In this document: positions 61,913-64,000 of the stretch, one piece after another
Layout of the letters: the number at the start of each line of letters is the position of its first letter
How positions within the stretch are numbered: the stretch's first letter is position 1
From: Ferruginibacter sp.
Lineage (GTDB): Bacteria; Bacteroidota; Bacteroidia; Chitinophagales; Chitinophagaceae
Length of the DNA: 64,000 bases
Direction of reading: 5' to 3'
Assembly: GCA_019638635.1 (NCBI GenBank)
Contig: JAHBTM010000004.1
Location: 16,477-80,476 of the forward strand
Made by a program: the position numbers and the translations under genes
The notes under the pieces: generated by a model
The model's database searches: none
What the model saw: only the letters and a program-made list of their open reading frames with translations
Told to the model about the DNA's origin: nothing

Positions 61913-62404
61913 TCAATGATAATCTTCTTCGTACTGCGGTAAGATATGTACCACAGCATCCAGAAATGCCTGGTCAAGGTAGGGTATTTTTGTGGATCGG
62001 GCATCCATAACCTGCCAATCACCGGTTTCGTTCAACACCAGCGTGTACAGGTATTTTTTATTATGGTGATATACTTCATATAGGCGCTGTTCGCCCTTAG
62101 TATAGGCATAGAAACCGAATTTAACATAATGCCCCATGTAATCTTCATGATGCCACAACAGCATTTTGGGCACATGTATGGGTTGTTTAGAGAAAGGCAG
62201 TGCAGCCATGCCCACCTGGGCTGCCAGTTCAGTAAAACCCAGATCTTCTTCTACCCATCGTCCGGATTCAACATCTTTAAAAAAGATATTCTCATACCCA
62301 TTGCTGAACATTACCCTGAACAATTGCTGGATTCTGCCGGTTTCTGGAACAATTCGGGCAGTTAGGGGTTCTTGTTGAATATTGAAAATATGCTGAAAAG
62401 TCAT
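61913..62404 (-). CDS. Hypothetical protein
   Basis: A ~163-aa soluble protein; ATG 62404 (MTFQHIFNIQQEPL) preferred over a TTG at 62476. Aromatic-rich alpha/beta pattern: RVMFSNGYENIFFKDVESG, MLLWHHEDYMGHYVKFGFYA, RLYEVYHHNKKYLYTL. No signal peptide and no family recognised. It stands alone. Confidence 0.6.
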   Translation of the reverse strand: MTFQHIFNIQQEPLTARIVPETGRIQQLFRVMFSNGYENIFFKDVESGRWVEEDLGFTELAAQVGMAALPFSKQPIHVPKMLLWHHEDYMGHYVKFGFYAYTKGEQRLYEVYHHNKKYLYTLVLNETGDWQVMDARSTKIPYLDQAFLDAVVHILPQYEEDYH

Positions 62405-62699
62405 TATTCCTGTTTTTGTGTGATAAAAGATTGCCGCCGCATCCACAGGCTTGTACTGTGGGCAGGTAACTTTCAAAGGTTACAAAAGCGGTTAAACAGG
62501 ATGGATGGAAAGACTGATTTCCTGGGTGATTTCAAAATAGGGTGTACAGATTCAAACCTGCTCACAATATAAAACGAATATCCCGAATTTGCAATGCCCC
62601 ACCCGTTGAGATGGCATTTTAACACCCTGTTTTAAGTGGACTTATTTTAATGTATCGGGCTACTGTATTGTATTTTATTATAAGCAACCTTGTTGAAAA

Positions 62700-64000
62700 T
62701 TATTTTTTACTCCGCCAGCGAATGCCTGCAAAAACACGAATGCCCTGATTGGGTGCATATACATAATTTGGATCGAAGGTGAGTGCATACGGGTTTTCCG
62801 GTGTAGCCAAAGCCTGCCCGTTTCCATCAAACTGCACATTTCGGTCGAACGGATCGTGTGCCCTTGCAATAATGAACGGCGCATGCCTGGCCGGTGTAAA
62901 GTTGAGCAGGTTTTTAACGCCGGCAAAAATGGAAAACTGTGCGTGCCGTTGATAGGTGCACTGGATGTTTTGGGTACTCCAAACGGGCGCATACGGACTC
63001 CTCGGATCTAACGGACCCAACAGGGGCACGCGCATGCGTCCATATATGTTTCCGGTATAATCAAAGGAGAATCCTTTATTTCCGATAGGGAAAGAGACCA
63101 GCCACGTTCCCCCGGTTCGCTCTGTAAGCATTTGTTGCCGGCCCGTGGCGTCCGGAATGTGTTGCATGGTAACGCCGAGGTTTATACGCAGTTGTTTTGC
63201 CCCACTGTAATCTGCATTTATGGTGATGCCTTTTCCTGTAGTATGTTGGCTAAGGTTATTGTAAAGGATAAGATTCGGATCGCTTTCATAATCGGCAGTA
63301 ATACGATTAAAAAATCGTGTAACCCATCCCGTTATGTCAAATGAACCTTGTCCGCCCCACAGCAAAAACTGCTTCATGTAGTTGAGGTTTACATTTAGCG
63401 AGCGTTCCGGTTTCAGGGCATTTTCAATCACTACTTTTCTGGCTCCGGTGAGTGCGGCATGGTCTTCAGTAAACAGGTTTACCACGCGGTATCCCGTACC
63501 GGCATTAAAACGCACAAGGTGCATGGAGTTGGGTTTCCATTTGTACGCCAGCCGGGGCGTGAGTATACCGTGGTGTACGGAATGATAATCAAACCTCAAC
63601 CCCGTGAGCAGGGTGTGTTGGGGATGAAACTGAAATTCATGTTGAACAAAGGCACCAGGTAACCAAACCCTTCGCTGATAATTTGCACTGGCTTCCACAG
63701 GGGTGTTGTCTTTATAATATTGAAATCTGAGGGCAGCTCCTGTTAACCACTGGTGACGGGCATTTCCACCCATCCATGTGAGTTGGGTAAAGGAAGTGGA
63801 TTGAGTAGCATTGAACGAAGTTGTCCCATAGAAACTATTCTGACGGTGAAGGGCAAACGAAGTAGAGAGCCTGAGGTTTTTTATCCGGGGTAAATCGTAC
63901 ATGCCTGTCAGTTCTAACCGGTTGGTATAAATACTCTCACCATACATTTCATCACCACCCCGGTGTTTCTTATTCCATTGCATTTCACCACCCCAACGGT
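62700..64000 (-). CDS. TonB-dependent receptor, C-terminal part (continues past window edge)
   Basis: The minus-strand frame is open to the last base, so the N-terminus lies outside. The ~433 visible residues are barrel strands of a TonB-dependent receptor: FVQHEFQFHPQHTLLTGLRF, FNAGTGYRVVNLFTEDHAAL, LKPERSLNVNLNYMKQF and IFAGVKNLLNF. The GTGYRVVNLFTE and LKPE(R/K)S signatures are typical. Ligand unknown; the similar GRGQRTANIFAEN motif in the HMA receptor at 42216 shows the two belong to related subgroups, so this could be another metal receptor (inference). Confidence 0.85.
   Translation of the reverse strand, partial: RWGGEMQWNKKHRGGDEMYGESIYTNRLELTGMYDLPRIKNLRLSTSFALHRQNSFYGTTSFNATQSTSFTQLTWMGGNARHQWLTGAALRFQYYKDNTPVEASANYQRRVWLPGAFVQHEFQFHPQHTLLTGLRFDYHSVHHGILTPRLAYKWKPNSMHLVRFNAGTGYRVVNLFTEDHAALTGARKVVIENALKPERSLNVNLNYMKQFLLWGGQGSFDITGWVTRFFNRITADYESDPNLILYNNLSQHTTGKGITINADYSGAKQLRINLGVTMQHIPDATGRQQMLTERTGGTWLVSFPIGNKGFSFDYTGNIYGRMRVPLLGPLDPRSPYAPVWSTQNIQCTYQRHAQFSIFAGVKNLLNFTPARHAPFIIARAHDPFDRNVQFDGNGQALATPENPYALTFDPNYVYAPNQGIRVFAGIRWRSKK

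Overview
The window looks like a chromosomal segment of a Bacteroidota bacterium, most likely a member of the Chitinophagales or a close relative. The evidence is the many -7 elements of the form TAnnTTTG, the absence of obvious Shine-Dalgarno sequences, several lipoproteins with acidic residues straight after the lipobox cysteine, two large TonB-dependent receptors, an RHS protein with the Bacteroidota-type DUF6443 N-terminus, and housekeeping genes of that flavour. Taxonomy below phylum is inference.

Layout. 1-9.3 kb is a conspicuously AT-rich island. It holds the end of an outer-membrane-type protein, two giant secreted RHS/YD-repeat proteins (1189 and about 1628 aa) and a small membrane protein placed where an immunity gene would be. 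It is followed by a hairpin-rich stretch and tRNA-Asn. 10-13.8 kb holds two secreted lipoproteins around 1.7 kb of intergenic repeats. 14-17.6 kb carries an NfeD/flotillin operon and two more lipoproteins, then tRNA-Phe. 18-33.5 kb is a dense housekeeping block: recQ, kdsD, a mannose-1-P guanylyltransferase, an HNH nuclease, a methionine-type aminotransferase, lysA, kdsB, dnaN, recX, msrC, an AlkA-like glycosylase, cysS, an EEP-family phosphodiesterase and a lipoprotein with duplicated NPAHGQPGH motifs. 34-35.6 kb is a second cluster of the same intergenic repeat family, in the opposite orientation. 35.6-45.9 kb has a pair of rhomboid proteins (one apparently catalytically dead), rlmD, a periplasmic thioredoxin plus parvulin pair, and a metal-related TonB receptor with an N-terminal HMA domain next to a Cys-rich HYC_CC_PP-type protein. 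46-58 kb has an omega-amidase-type hydrolase, an S41 protease, thiL, an inositol-monophosphatase-type gene, a GT2 glycosyltransferase with an extra C-terminal domain, adk, a Kazal lipoprotein, paaZ and an enoyl-CoA hydratase. 58-62.4 kb holds small envelope/stress proteins (holin-like, YtxH, a 50-aa Lmo0937-type protein) and a YihY/BrkB protein. A truncated TonB receptor runs off the right edge.

How genes work together. KdsD and KdsB are two steps of KDO/LPS supply. PaaZ and the hydratase belong to CoA-dependent aromatic (phenylacetate-type) catabolism. NfeD and flotillin form a membrane-microdomain pair. The thioredoxin-like protein and parvulin are translationally coupled and probably serve envelope protein folding. 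The HMA receptor and the Cys-rich protein probably handle a soft metal such as copper. Genes are packed tightly, with ATGA overlaps and convergent 3' overlaps.

The features that most merit follow-up are the RHS toxin/immunity-like locus, the two-cluster repeat family with a period of about 157 bp, the active/dead rhomboid pair, the NPAHGQPGH lipoprotein and a pair of Fnr/Crp-like dyads upstream of small membrane proteins. No complete transposon, prophage or CRISPR array was seen.
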